Assembly: GCF_943193215.1 (NCBI RefSeq)
Contig: NZ_CALPDH010000011.1
Span: forward strand, 1 to 64,000
DNA length: 64,000 nucleotides
Direction: 5' to 3'
Source: Acetatifactor aquisgranensis
GTDB lineage: Bacteria; Bacillota; Clostridia; Lachnospirales; Lachnospiraceae
Part shown: piece by piece, positions 41,460 through 49,458 of the stretch
Numbering within the stretch: the stretch's first letter is position 1
How the letters are laid out: every line of letters starts with the position of its first letter
Notes under the pieces: model-generated
Told to the model about the DNA's origin: nothing
What the model saw: only the letters and a program-made list of their open reading frames with translations
Database searches by the model: none
Position numbers and translations under genes: made by a program

Positions 41460-41927
41460 TTATCTGCAGACTTCATCAGAATCCAGCATCACAGTAAATG
41501 GCCCGTCATTTACCAACGAAACTTTCATATGCGCGCCGAAACTCCCACATTCTACTATCGGTATTTCCTGCCTGCATTTTTCTATGATATATTGATACAG
41601 ATTATTTGCGGCGTCTGGCGCTGCTGCGTTCACAAAGGACGGCCTGTTTCCTTTGCGGCAGTCCGCATATAAGGTAAACTGAGAAATGATGAGCAGCTGC
41701 CCCTGGACGGATTTCAAATCCAGATTGGTCTTGCCGTCTTCATCGCTGAAAATCCGAAGTCCTATCAGTTTTTTGACCATCTTATCAGCTATCTTTTCAG
41801 AGGCGCCGCCTTCCACATCGGCACTGCTGATGCCCACTAATACCAGGAATCCCTGTCCGATTCTGCCGATGCACTGTCCGTCCACAGATACATCTGCTTC
41901 ATTTACTCTTTGCACCAAAAATCTCAT
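41460..41927 (-). CDS. dtd: D-aminoacyl-tRNA deacylase
   Basis: Removes D-amino acids from mischarged tRNA; 155 residues. MRFLVQRVNEADVSVDG, the motif SQFTLYADCRKGNRPSF and the C-terminal NDGPFTVMLDS, with the Gly-Pro active-site motif, are all in place. Its ATG overlaps the stop of the upstream permease gene by four bases, so the two are cotranscribed. Confidence 0.93.
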   Translation of the reverse strand: MRFLVQRVNEADVSVDGQCIGRIGQGFLVLVGISSADVEGGASEKIADKMVKKLIGLRIFSDEDGKTNLDLKSVQGQLLIISQFTLYADCRKGNRPSFVNAAAPDAANNLYQYIIEKCRQEIPIVECGSFGAHMKVSLVNDGPFTVMLDSDEVCR

Positions 41928-43231
41928 TTATCTTCACTTTCACCTTTCTCTTTTTTAGTCTCTGCCGCGCGAACAGCATTTGGTTCCGCCACCATGGAAT
42001 GCATCCCTTTATCATCTATGTAATCCACAGTTTCATACAGATTTGTCTCTTTCGGCAATCGCTTTTTTTCCAGCCTGGCATTGATGAACGCTCTGATGGC
42101 CGCGTAAATGATGGCAAAAATCGGCACGCCCACAATCATGCCGAATACGCCAAGCAAGCCTCCGAAGAAAGTGATGGCAAATATGACCCAGAAACCTGTC
42201 AGTCCGGTAGAATTGCCCAAAATCTTAGGTCCGAGGATATTGCCGTCAAACTGCTGAAGAGCCAGGGCAAACAATGCAAAATAGACGCAATTCAATGGGT
42301 GCATGGGATCAACCACAAAAATCAGGACAGCGCTGGGAATTGCGCCCAAAAACGGCCCAAAGAACGGGATGATATTCGTACATCCGATAATCACGCTTAT
42401 CAGCATTGCATAAGGAGTCCCCATAATCGTAGTGCCCGCAAAGCATAGGATACCGATAATAATAGAGTCCAGTACCTTACCGCTCAAAAATCCGATGAAT
42501 GTCCTGTGGGTGAAGCGAAAATTCCTGATGACGATATTTGCCGTATCCTGTTCAAATAATGCATATGTTATTTTCTTTGCCTGTGCGGCAAATCGTTCTT
42601 TATTGGCAAGCACATAAATCGAAATAATGAACCCAATGATAAAATCCCAGAGAACATCAAGCACATTTATGACACTGAGCGACACCGTCTTGATGAGCGA
42701 CGCAGTACTCGGAATAATATCGTTAATCCGATCGTTCAGCTGCTTTTCTATCTGATCTACAGTCTTCGTCACATAATTTCCGATTTCAGGATTATCCTCC
42801 AGCGTCTGGTTAATCCAGCTTGTAACATTTGTGCTATAAGAGTCAAAGTTATCAATAATCCCCTGCACACTGGGGATTATCTGTGAAATCAACATGGAAA
42901 CCAGCATATAGATCAAGGCCACGAACAGAAAGGCCGTAATCAATATGCCGATTCCCCGAATCAATATTCTGCCTCTCCTGCTTTTCTTTATTTTGCATTT
43001 GCCGAAAAGCCGAATCAAAAGCTTGTTTTCTACGAAATTCAACACAGGAGTCAAGAGGTATGCCGTAGCTAACCCAAACAGAACCGGCTTCAGAATGTTG
43101 AGTATCCTGCTGACTCCTGATTTAATGTTCATACTGTGGAAAATAAAATAATAAAAAGCAATTCCCCCTGCAATGACTGCGAAAGCTGTCAACCCCCATC
43201 GAACATACTTGCTGTCTTTGTTGAATTTCAT
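41924..43231 (-). CDS. AI-2E family permease
   Basis: A 435-residue membrane protein of the AI-2E/TqsA/YdiK family. Pairs of N-terminal membrane segments, a long central extracytoplasmic domain (about 125-200) and the conserved IPFFGPFLGAIPSAVLIF and GPKILGNSTGLTGFWVIFAITFFGGLLGVFGMIVGVP stretches, in order, support this. Substrates in the family vary; some move Na+ or peptides and not autoinducer. The C-terminal tail (about 395-435) is charged and contains DKGMHSM, which may be a worn copy of the 18-base unit. Confidence 0.87.
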   Translation of the reverse strand: MKFNKDSKYVRWGLTAFAVIAGGIAFYYFIFHSMNIKSGVSRILNILKPVLFGLATAYLLTPVLNFVENKLLIRLFGKCKIKKSRRGRILIRGIGILITAFLFVALIYMLVSMLISQIIPSVQGIIDNFDSYSTNVTSWINQTLEDNPEIGNYVTKTVDQIEKQLNDRINDIIPSTASLIKTVSLSVINVLDVLWDFIIGFIISIYVLANKERFAAQAKKITYALFEQDTANIVIRNFRFTHRTFIGFLSGKVLDSIIIGILCFAGTTIMGTPYAMLISVIIGCTNIIPFFGPFLGAIPSAVLIFVVDPMHPLNCVYFALFALALQQFDGNILGPKILGNSTGLTGFWVIFAITFFGGLLGVFGMIVGVPIFAIIYAAIRAFINARLEKKRLPKETNLYETVDYIDDKGMHSMVAEPNAVRAAETKKEKGESEDK

Positions 43232-43293
43232 ATAGGTGCCCTTTCTTGTCTACTCTCAATGGATTGACTCATTCCATTTTTACCCTCTTATCC

Positions 43294-43322
43294 ATCATAC
43301 TCTTAATTTCTTTACATAACAA
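43294..43322 (-). promoter_or_regulatory. Promoter of the AI-2E permease-dtd operon
   Basis: On the reverse strand TTGTTA (43317-43322), 17 bases, TATGAT (43294-43299), about 60 bases before the start codon. Confidence 0.55.
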
Positions 43323-43369
43323 GTAGGCTTTCCTAAGATTTTACAAAAAATGTCAAAAAAAATAATATA

Positions 43370-43966
43370 TTAATGTCCACTATATGGAGACAATTCAAAG
43401 CGAATGAAATAGCCCTTATCATGTTGGCACACAGGACAGCGTTCCGGCACTTTCGTACCTTTAAATACATAGCCGCAGTTCAGGCACATCCACTCCTCTT
43501 CCACATCTGACACAAAAAGCTTCCCTTCCTTAAGCAGTTTTGCAAATCTGCCAAAGCGGTCTCCATGGATTTTCTCTATTTCCGCTATCTGCGAAAAAGA
43601 ATACGCTATCTGGTCAAATCCCTCCTTTTTTGCGGTTTCCCCGAATGACTTGTAGACCGGGTCATGCTCCTCATATTCATTGTGCTGCGCCTTGTCCAGA
43701 AGATGGTATACATCATCCGAGATATCCACCGGATAACCACCATCCACAGTAATGGTACTTCCGGCCATTTCCCTCAGATGATTGTAGAAAATTTCGGCAT
43801 GCTCCTTTTCCTGGGAGGCCGTAAACGCAAAAACCGCGCTGATGACATACAGGCCGTTTTTCTTTGCCTGAGAAGCCGCAAAAGTATATCGGTTCCTCGC
43901 CTGGCTTTCTCCGGCAAAAGCCCTCATCAGATTATCTTTTGTCACACTTTCTGAAAAATTAACCAT
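43370..43966 (-). CDS. Rubrerythrin
   Basis: A 198-residue non-haem iron protein that reduces peroxide in anaerobes. The ferritin-like diiron domain shows AFAGESQARNRY, ASQEKEHAEIF and SQIAEIEKIHGDRF; the C-terminal rubredoxin-like domain has CLNCG and CPVC. I chose ATG at 43966, preceded by GAAAGGGG; a start 24 bases upstream would lack that. A dyad at 44030-44046 between it and the divergent thiolation gene could be a regulator site. Confidence 0.93.
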   Translation of the reverse strand: MVNFSESVTKDNLMRAFAGESQARNRYTFAASQAKKNGLYVISAVFAFTASQEKEHAEIFYNHLREMAGSTITVDGGYPVDISDDVYHLLDKAQHNEYEEHDPVYKSFGETAKKEGFDQIAYSFSQIAEIEKIHGDRFGRFAKLLKEGKLFVSDVEEEWMCLNCGYVFKGTKVPERCPVCQHDKGYFIRFELSPYSGH

Positions 43967-44029
43967 TTTTATACCCCTTTCATTTGACATCTGATAAAAG
44001 TATGTCCATCCGACAATAAAATATTATGG

Positions 44030-44046
44030 AAATTACTTTATAATTT
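44030..44046. promoter_or_regulatory. AT-rich dyad between rubrerythrin and ttcA-like gene
   Basis: AAATTA (44030-44035) and TAATTT (44041-44046) form an inverted repeat with a five-base spacer. It is compatible with a Fur/PerR-type operator, given the peroxide-related gene, but AT-rich dyads are common and no regulator is proven. Confidence 0.25.
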
Positions 44047-44049
44047 CTA

Positions 44050-44078
44050 TTGTCTTTATTTAGAAAAAATACTAAAAT
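44050..44078 (+). promoter_or_regulatory. Promoter of the ttcA-like gene
   Basis: TTGTCT (44050-44055), 17 bases, TAAAAT (44073-44078), 50 bases before the start codon. Confidence 0.5.
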
Positions 44079-44127
44079 AGTAACAGTAAGAAGAATATCG
44101 GCCCAGGGCCGGTATGGGGGTGCACAT

Positions 44128-44859
44128 ATGAAGCTTCAGCAGGTATTAAGCTACGTCCGCAAAGCCGTGGACGATTATCAGATGATAGAGGACGGCGATA
44201 AGATTGCCATCGGTATCTCCGGCGGCAAAGACAGTCTCACTCTTTTATATGCGCTTCACAGTTTAAGACGCTTTTATCCAAAACATTTTGATATCCATGC
44301 AGTCACAGTGGATTTAGGATTCCAGAACCTTAATCTTGATAAAATCAAGGATTTATGCCGGGAACTGGAAGTGGAATATACTATTGTACAGACAGACATC
44401 GCAAATATCATCTTCGAGGAGCGCAAAGAGGATAATCCCTGCTCTCTCTGCGCCAAAATGCGTAAAGGCGCCCTGAATCAGGCCATCAAGGAAGCCGGAT
44501 GTCAGAAAATCGCCTATGCCCACCACAAGGACGATGTGGTGGAGACTATGCTGATGTCGCTTATCTTCGAGGGACGATTCCATACATTCTCACCGGTCAC
44601 TTATCTTGACAGGACTCAGCTTACAGTCATCCGTCCTCTGCTGTACATGAATGAAGCGGACGTCATCGGCTTTGTCCATAAACATGATGTCCCTGTGGTG
44701 AAAAGTCCTTGCCCGGCAGATGGATACACCAAGCGCGAATATGTAAAAAATCTGCTCCGCCAGCTGAATCAGGAAAATCCCGGGGTAAAAGAACGGATGT
44801 TCACAGCAATACAAAGCGGCAATATGAAAGGTTGGACTACATATGGCTGTATTAAATGA
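44128..44859 (+). CDS. TtcA-like tRNA thiolation protein
   Basis: A PP-loop ATPase of 243 residues. GISGGKDSLTLLYAL is the ATP-pyrophosphatase loop, and PCSLCAKMRKGAL carries the Cys pair of TtcA-type enzymes that bind an iron-sulfur cluster and thiolate tRNA position 32; another Cys lies in KSPCPADGYTKRE. TilS and similar enzymes share the PP-loop but not the Cys pattern. ATG at 44128 follows GGGGGT. The gene overlaps the recombinase gene by 17 bases. Confidence 0.85.
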   Translation: MKLQQVLSYVRKAVDDYQMIEDGDKIAIGISGGKDSLTLLYALHSLRRFYPKHFDIHAVTVDLGFQNLNLDKIKDLCRELEVEYTIVQTDIANIIFEERKEDNPCSLCAKMRKGALNQAIKEAGCQKIAYAHHKDDVVETMLMSLIFEGRFHTFSPVTYLDRTQLTVIRPLLYMNEADVIGFVHKHDVPVVKSPCPADGYTKREYVKNLLRQLNQENPGVKERMFTAIQSGNMKGWTTYGCIK

Positions 44860-45916
44860 AAATAATTATCACGATGAACAGAACAAACAAAATATCCTGA
44901 AAATGAGGGCCGTCCTGGAGACACTCCCTCCTTTCTGCAAGACCTTTTTCCGCGGAATCGAAGAATATACCTCTGCGCGCACCAGATTGGCCTATGCCTA
45001 TGACCTCAGGCTGTTCTTTGAGTATCTCCACTCCCAGAATGCCTTATGCCAAAAGATGGAAATCAAGGATTTTCCTTTCTCTATGTTGGACGAGCTGACA
45101 CATCTGGATATCGAAGAATATCTGGAATACATGTCCCTCTATCAGAAAGACGGCAAGGACATCACCAACGCGGAGCGCGGAAAGTCAAGAAAGCTTGCGG
45201 CTCTGCGCAGCTTTTACAATTATTTCTACAAGTCAGAGATGATTAAGAACAATCCTGCCGCCCTTGTATCTTTGCCAAAACTCCATGACAAGGAAATCAT
45301 ACGTTTAGAGCCTAACGAAGTGGCGATTCTGTTGGATCAGGTGGAGGATGGCAGCAAGCTTACCAAGAAAGAACGGGAATACCATAAAAAAACCAAGATA
45401 CGGGACGTAGCCCTCCTGAGCCTGCTCTTAGGAACCGGAATCCGTGTGTCCGAATGCGTCGGCCTGGATTTGCAGGACATCAACTTTGATGTCTGCGGCA
45501 TCAAAATCCGCCGAAAGGGCGGATATGAGGCTGTTGTCTATTTTGGTGAAGAGGTAGAGACCGCGCTTCTGGACTATCTGGAGGAAAGAGAACAAATCAT
45601 CCCTCTGGAGGGACATGAAAATGCCCTCTTCCTTTCCCTGCAGAATCGAAGAATGACCGTCCGGGCCGTGGAGAATCTTGTAAAGAAATACGCGTCCCGG
45701 GTCACCACGCTAAAGAAGATAACGCCCCACAAACTGCGGAGCACTTATGGCACTTCCCTGTATCAGGAAACCGGAGACATCTATCTCGTGGCGGATGTCC
45801 TTGGCCATAAGGATGTTAATACCACAAGAAAGCATTACGCGGCACAGCAGGACGCAAATCGCCGCAAAGCGGCCCAATACGTAAGGCTCCGCGAAAAGCC
45901 TTCTGATGGGAAATAG
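44843..45916 (+). CDS. Tyrosine recombinase, XerS-like
   Basis: A 357-residue tyrosine recombinase. The catalytic set is complete: Arg in GTGIRVSECV, Lys in RRKGGYE, His-x2-Arg in TPHKLRSTYG, His in VLGHKDVN and Tyr in TRKHYAAQ. The length and the long N-terminal core-binding domain (about 1-155) resemble streptococcal XerS, the single recombinase resolving chromosome dimers, rather than 300-residue XerC or XerD. No phage genes or attachment sites are nearby, and lexA follows, so a housekeeping role is likely. Confidence 0.85.
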   Translation: MAVLNENNYHDEQNKQNILKMRAVLETLPPFCKTFFRGIEEYTSARTRLAYAYDLRLFFEYLHSQNALCQKMEIKDFPFSMLDELTHLDIEEYLEYMSLYQKDGKDITNAERGKSRKLAALRSFYNYFYKSEMIKNNPAALVSLPKLHDKEIIRLEPNEVAILLDQVEDGSKLTKKEREYHKKTKIRDVALLSLLLGTGIRVSECVGLDLQDINFDVCGIKIRRKGGYEAVVYFGEEVETALLDYLEEREQIIPLEGHENALFLSLQNRRMTVRAVENLVKKYASRVTTLKKITPHKLRSTYGTSLYQETGDIYLVADVLGHKDVNTTRKHYAAQQDANRRKAAQYVRLREKPSDGK

Positions 45917-45919
45917 GCG

Positions 45920-46312
45920 TCATTCCACATATTCCTCGGAATAATAGGGAACAATCAGAGTCTGACCGGCTATAATCGTATAGTCGTCATCCAGATGGTT
46001 GATGGTCCGTACCTCGGAGATATATTTATTTTTATCCTTATAATAATCATAATCTATATATTCATCGGCGAGGCTCCAGAGGGTCTCGCCTGCTTCAACC
46101 GTAACGCTCGTATAATACTTAAAGCCATTTCCGGCATGACTCCTGATAGAGGAATAGAATATGCTCCCTGTCATGATGACACAGGTTACAGCAAGCACGA
46201 AAAAGGTAGAAGCCATCATCTTGCGCCTGCGCTCTCTGCGCATGCGAATCATACACCTCCAAAACCTCAGCTCTCCATCATTCATCCTGCGGATACTCTT
46301 CTGCTCTTTCAT
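45920..46312 (-). CDS. LysM membrane protein, YneA-like SOS division inhibitor
   Basis: A 130-residue protein: a basic cytoplasmic N-terminus (about 1-30), a membrane segment (MASTFFVLAVTCVIMTGSIFYSS) and a C-terminal LysM domain (VEAGETLWSLADEYIDY, AGQTLIVPYY). Being divergent from lexA, with LexA-type boxes over its promoter, it matches Bacillus YneA in layout and position; YneA delays division after DNA damage. Sequence similarity beyond the LysM domain is slight, so the functional call is mainly positional. Confidence 0.72.
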   Translation of the reverse strand: MKEQKSIRRMNDGELRFWRCMIRMRRERRRKMMASTFFVLAVTCVIMTGSIFYSSIRSHAGNGFKYYTSVTVEAGETLWSLADEYIDYDYYKDKNKYISEVRTINHLDDDYTIIAGQTLIVPYYSEEYVE

Positions 46313-46356
46313 CTTTTAAGTCCCTTTCCTTACCCTGAATCCGTTCATATGTTCTG

Positions 46357-46405
46357 GAACATTTGTTCTGATTTGCATTATAGTACAAGAACATCTGTTT
46401 GTCAA
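46357..46405 (-). promoter_or_regulatory. YneA-like gene promoter with two LexA boxes
   Basis: On the reverse strand TTGACA (46400-46405), 17 bases, TATAAT (46377-46382), both perfect. GAACATCTGTTT (46389-46400) lies within the spacer and touches the -35; GAACATTTGTTC (46357-46368), a full GAAC-N4-GTTC box, lies at the start of the transcript. The arrangement implies tight LexA repression. Confidence 0.8.
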
Positions 46406-46411
46406 TAAAAA

Positions 46412-46465
46412 GCGAACATATTTTTGGAATATATGTTTGCTTTTTTTCCGTATTTGTGATAAGGT
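46412..46465 (+). promoter_or_regulatory. lexA promoter with LexA half-sites
   Basis: TTGCTT (46437-46442), 17 bases, TAAGGT (46460-46465), a moderate promoter. GAATATATGTTT (46427-46438) overlaps the -35, and GAACATATTTTT (46414-46425) lies above it; GCGAACATAT and ATATGTTTGC also form a nearly perfect larger dyad. This fits lexA autoregulation. Confidence 0.6.
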
Positions 46466-46511
46466 AGAAATAGATAAAAGAATAGTCAGTTTAAAATCAG
46501 GAGGTTAACAT

Positions 46512-47129
46512 ATGGCATCTGGAAAGATATCCGCTAAACAGCAGGAGATACTTGATTATATTAAAGAAGAGATACTGAAGAAAGGCTATCCGCCCACAGT
46601 CCGCGAAATCTGCGAGACCGTGAAGCTGAAATCCACCTCTTCCGTCCACTCCCATCTGGAGACTCTGGAAAAGAATGGATATATCCGAAGAGATCCCACC
46701 AAGCCCAGAGCCATCGAAATCTGTGATGACAGCTTTCAGATGATAAGGACGGAGATGGTAAATCTTCCCATCATCGGCAATGTGGCAGCCGGCCAGCCCA
46801 TTCTTGCTGAGGAGAACATCGAGGATTATTTTCCTGTTCCGGCAGATATCGTGCCAAGCGGCGAGTCTTTCATTTTAAATGTCCGGGGAGATTCCATGAT
46901 CAACGCAGGAATCTTCAATGGCGACAGAGTGTTCGTCAATTCCTGCAGCAATGCCAGCAATGGTGAAATCGTAGTAGCCCTGATTGACGATTCCGCCACT
47001 GTGAAGACCTTTTATAGGGAGGACGGCCATATCCGCCTGCAGCCCGAAAATGACACTATGGCGCCCATTATCGTAGACGACTGCCAGATTCTTGGCAAAG
47101 TGTTCGGAGTGTTCCGCTTCTACCGTTGA
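46512..47129 (+). CDS. lexA: SOS repressor LexA
   Basis: A 205-residue repressor. The winged helix-turn-helix domain (KQQEILDYIKEEILKKGYPPTVREIC, SSVHSHLETLEKNGYI) is followed by the self-cleavage site Ala-Gly in NVAAGQPIL, the catalytic Ser in GDSMINAGI and the Lys in SATVKTF. AGGAGG precedes the ATG. It is divergent from the LysM gene, and LexA-type dyads lie between the two and also before parE. Confidence 0.96.
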   Translation: MASGKISAKQQEILDYIKEEILKKGYPPTVREICETVKLKSTSSVHSHLETLEKNGYIRRDPTKPRAIEICDDSFQMIRTEMVNLPIIGNVAAGQPILAEENIEDYFPVPADIVPSGESFILNVRGDSMINAGIFNGDRVFVNSCSNASNGEIVVALIDDSATVKTFYREDGHIRLQPENDTMAPIIVDDCQILGKVFGVFRFYR

Positions 47130-47265
47130 TAGATTAAAGACTGTAGTTTTCTCTGATAAATTTTTCGTGCAATAAATTTTTATATCGTTCCCGTATAAAT
47201 TCTCTCCTTTTGCAGATATTATTATAGCCGGGACTTTAAATGCCGCGCAGAAAAGAGGGAGACAA

Positions 47266-47481
47266 ATGGGAAATAAATTTTTGGACGGTACTGCCCTTAC
47301 CATTGCCATCATCGGTGCAATCAACTGGGCTTTGATTGGCATATTCCGCTTCGATTTGGTAGCCTTTATCTTTGGTGATATGTCGTGGCTTTCCAGAATC
47401 GTCTACGCAATCGTAGGCGTCTGCGGACTCTATCTGATCAGCTTTTATATGCACCTGGGCAACAGAGGGGAATCAGTGTAA
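47266..47481 (+). CDS. DUF378 small membrane protein
   Basis: A 71-residue protein with two membrane segments (LTIAIIGAINWALIGIF and IVYAIVGVCGLYLISF). The GAINWALIG and RIVYAIVGVCGLY motifs mark DUF378, a family found beside diverse genes and of unknown function. AGAGGGAG precedes the ATG. A strong terminator follows directly. Confidence 0.88.
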   Translation: MGNKFLDGTALTIAIIGAINWALIGIFRFDLVAFIFGDMSWLSRIVYAIVGVCGLYLISFYMHLGNRGESV

Positions 47482-47485
47482 CGAA

Positions 47486-47531
47486 AAAGGGAAACTCTGG
47501 ACGGAATCTTCCGCGCCATGAGTTTCCCTTT
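47486..47531. terminator. Bidirectional terminator, DUF378 / rsfS
   Basis: AAAGGGAAACTC (47486-47497) pairs perfectly with GAGTTTCCCTTT (47520-47531), a 12-bp stem between convergent genes, with a 22-base loop. Confidence 0.75.
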
Positions 47532-47549
47532 CCCATTTTTGTAAAAGCC

Positions 47550-47912
47550 TTAACCTTCTAAATCCTCTACTTCCATCTGCTTTCCGTCCCGCCAGATACG
47601 TTCCAGGTCATAAAGCCGTCTGTTCTCCCGGTCAAAGATATGGACGATGACATCGCCGAAATCCATGAGAATCCAGTTGGCTGTCTGATACCCTTCCGTC
47701 TGCCGTTCCGGGCAGCCCGCCCGACCCAGGGTCTCCTGTACATTGTCGCACAGTGTCTGAATCTGATTCCTGTTGCCGCCGCTTGCAATAATAAAATAAT
47801 CTGCAATGACAGACACCTCACTGATGTCAATGATACGGATGTCCTCTGCTTTCTTGTCCTCAAGCGCCTCGATTGCCATCTTTGCCATTTCCTTTGCGTT
47901 CATTTCTTTCAT
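47550..47912 (-). CDS. rsfS: Ribosome silencing factor RsfS
   Basis: A 120-residue protein that binds L14 on the large subunit and blocks subunit joining in starvation. DISEVSVIADYFIIASGGNRNQIQTLCDNV and WILMDFGDVIVHIFDRENRRLYDLERIW, each in order, are the family signatures. AGGAGG precedes the start. It ends the nadD-yqeK-rsfS set, as in many Firmicutes. Confidence 0.93.
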   Translation of the reverse strand: MKEMNAKEMAKMAIEALEDKKAEDIRIIDISEVSVIADYFIIASGGNRNQIQTLCDNVQETLGRAGCPERQTEGYQTANWILMDFGDVIVHIFDRENRRLYDLERIWRDGKQMEVEDLEG

Positions 47913-47930
47913 AAATCCTCCTGTTGGGCA

Positions 47931-48503
47931 TCACTTATTGTAACAGTTCCAGGTCTCCTCCGTCATCGGATCGACATCTCCGCCGGAGGCCCTCAGATAA
48001 TCCAGGGTATCCTTTAAAATCCGGACCAGGGCCTTGTCCAAATCAACGAAAGCGAGCTTTCTGATTTCAGCCAGATTGGGGGCATGTATCCTTCCAGGCT
48101 CGATATAATCAGCAACGAAAACAATCTTTTCCAGAGTGCTCATATTCTGCCTGCCCGTAGTATGGCTGCGGATGGCGTTCAGGATATCCGGATTTCTGAT
48201 GCCATATTCCTTGTAAGCCAGATGGGCTCCCACCTTGGCGTGCAGCAGGAAAGGATTCTTCTTTTCCACTGCAGTAATGGGAATCTTATTCTTTTTGCAG
48301 ATAGAAAGACGTTTCTCATCCGTAAGGCATTTTGCGCAGTCGTGGAGCAATCCGGCAATCTGCGCATCCCGAACATCACAGTCATAGCGCATAGCCAGAG
48401 CTGCCGCCGTATACTCCACGCCCAAAGTATGCTCAAAACGTTTGCTGTCCTGTATCTTTTCCATCGCTCTTCTGAGCTTCTTCAAACTAGTCGCTTTTTT
48501 CAC
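47931..48503 (-). CDS. yqeK: HD-domain hydrolase YqeK
   Basis: About 190 residues; YqeK is a metal-dependent symmetric diadenosine tetraphosphatase. The HD signature is GLLHDCAKCL; other metal ligands lie in RFEHTLGV, LLHAKVGAHLA and IRSHTTGR, and DYIEPGRIHAP is conserved. I prefer the GTG at 48503, which has AAAGGG eight bases upstream and overlaps the nadD end by 17 bases; an ATG at 48464 would leave the conserved first helix short. Confidence 0.85.
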   Translation of the reverse strand: MKKATSLKKLRRAMEKIQDSKRFEHTLGVEYTAAALAMRYDCDVRDAQIAGLLHDCAKCLTDEKRLSICKKNKIPITAVEKKNPFLLHAKVGAHLAYKEYGIRNPDILNAIRSHTTGRQNMSTLEKIVFVADYIEPGRIHAPNLAEIRKLAFVDLDKALVRILKDTLDYLRASGGDVDPMTEETWNCYNK

Positions 48504-49107
48504 GGTAAAATCCCTTTTCTCTGATATATGCCAATACACTGTCAGGCACCAGATACCTGACGCTCTGTCCCCTGCGGATGCGTTCCCTGATTTCCGTGGA
48601 CGAAAGGGACATATGAAGAAAAGGCAGAAGCAGAATCTCCTGTCCTTTGCAGAATCTCTGCTCCAGGTCAGTCTTCTTTTCCAGCATTTCCGGAAGTGTG
48701 TTCTCTCCCCGGACCGCAGCTACCAGAGTGCAGCTGGCAAAAATCCGCTCCGGCGCTTTCCACTTCTCAATCGCAAACAGACAGTCAGCCCCCACAATAA
48801 AGAAAAACGCATCATCAGGATATCTCCTGCGCAGCTCCTCCAGGGTCTCATAACTATAAGTATAGCCCTCTCTCCTGACCTCTATGTCAAGGCATTTGAA
48901 ACAATCATTATCCCTGACGGCAAGCCGTGCCATATGCAGCCGTTCCTCGCCGGGAAGAATCTGCTGCGTGGCTTTCATATAGGGCATTCCCGCGGGAATC
49001 ATCCACACCTCATCCAAATCCACCGCATCCAGCGCCCACTCTGCCAGCATCAGATGTCCCACATGGATAGGGTTGAATGTGCCGCCTACAATACCGATTC
49101 GTCTCAT
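48487..49107 (-). CDS. nadD: Nicotinate-nucleotide adenylyltransferase
   Basis: Adenylates nicotinate mononucleotide in NAD synthesis; 206 residues. The nucleotidyltransferase motif GIVGGTFNPIHVGHLMLAEWA is at the N-terminus and SLSSTEIRERIRRG near the end. I place the start at 49107 because homology begins with MRRIGIVGG; the open frame further upstream overlaps yhbY and is spurious. Confidence 0.94.
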   Translation of the reverse strand: MRRIGIVGGTFNPIHVGHLMLAEWALDAVDLDEVWMIPAGMPYMKATQQILPGEERLHMARLAVRDNDCFKCLDIEVRREGYTYSYETLEELRRRYPDDAFFFIVGADCLFAIEKWKAPERIFASCTLVAAVRGENTLPEMLEKKTDLEQRFCKGQEILLLPFLHMSLSSTEIRERIRRGQSVRYLVPDSVLAYIREKGFYREKSD

Positions 49108-49117
49108 TTCTCTTTCC

Positions 49118-49408
49118 TTATTTGGGAAGCACAATCTTCGGCTTGTCCCTGTCCGGCTTGTACAGCACGAACCGCTTGCCGATGACCTGCACCACCTGGG
49201 AATGAGTCCTGCCTGCCACCATCTCCGCCAGCTCACCCGGGTCATCCGCACAGTTCTTCAGCACCGCTATCTTAATCAATTCATTCCTGTTGAACGCCTC
49301 CCCGATGGCCGCCGTCAGCTCTGGTGTCAGGCTGGATTTCCCCACCTGAAAAACCGGATTCAGATTGCTGGCCAGGCTTTTTAGATACGCTCTCTGCTTA
49401 CTTGTCAT
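49118..49408 (-). CDS. yhbY: CRM-domain RNA-binding protein YhbY
   Basis: A 96-residue protein that associates with the pre-50S ribosome. The CRM fold is seen in LKSLASNLNPVFQVGKSSLT, ELIKIAVLKNCADD and THSQVVQVIGKRFVLYK. It lies between obg and nadD, the usual order in Firmicutes. Confidence 0.93.
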   Translation of the reverse strand: MTSKQRAYLKSLASNLNPVFQVGKSSLTPELTAAIGEAFNRNELIKIAVLKNCADDPGELAEMVAGRTHSQVVQVIGKRFVLYKPDRDKPKIVLPK

Positions 49409-49458
49409 AATCTTCTTTTTCCCTTTTCATCAAATTTATCCGGCTATGCCGGGTCTGC

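Noticed and set aside
41992..42009. 18-base unit in the tail of the AI-2E permease
   Set aside because: Only the TGCATTCCATGG core matches; kept as a remark in the gene entry, not as a counted copy.
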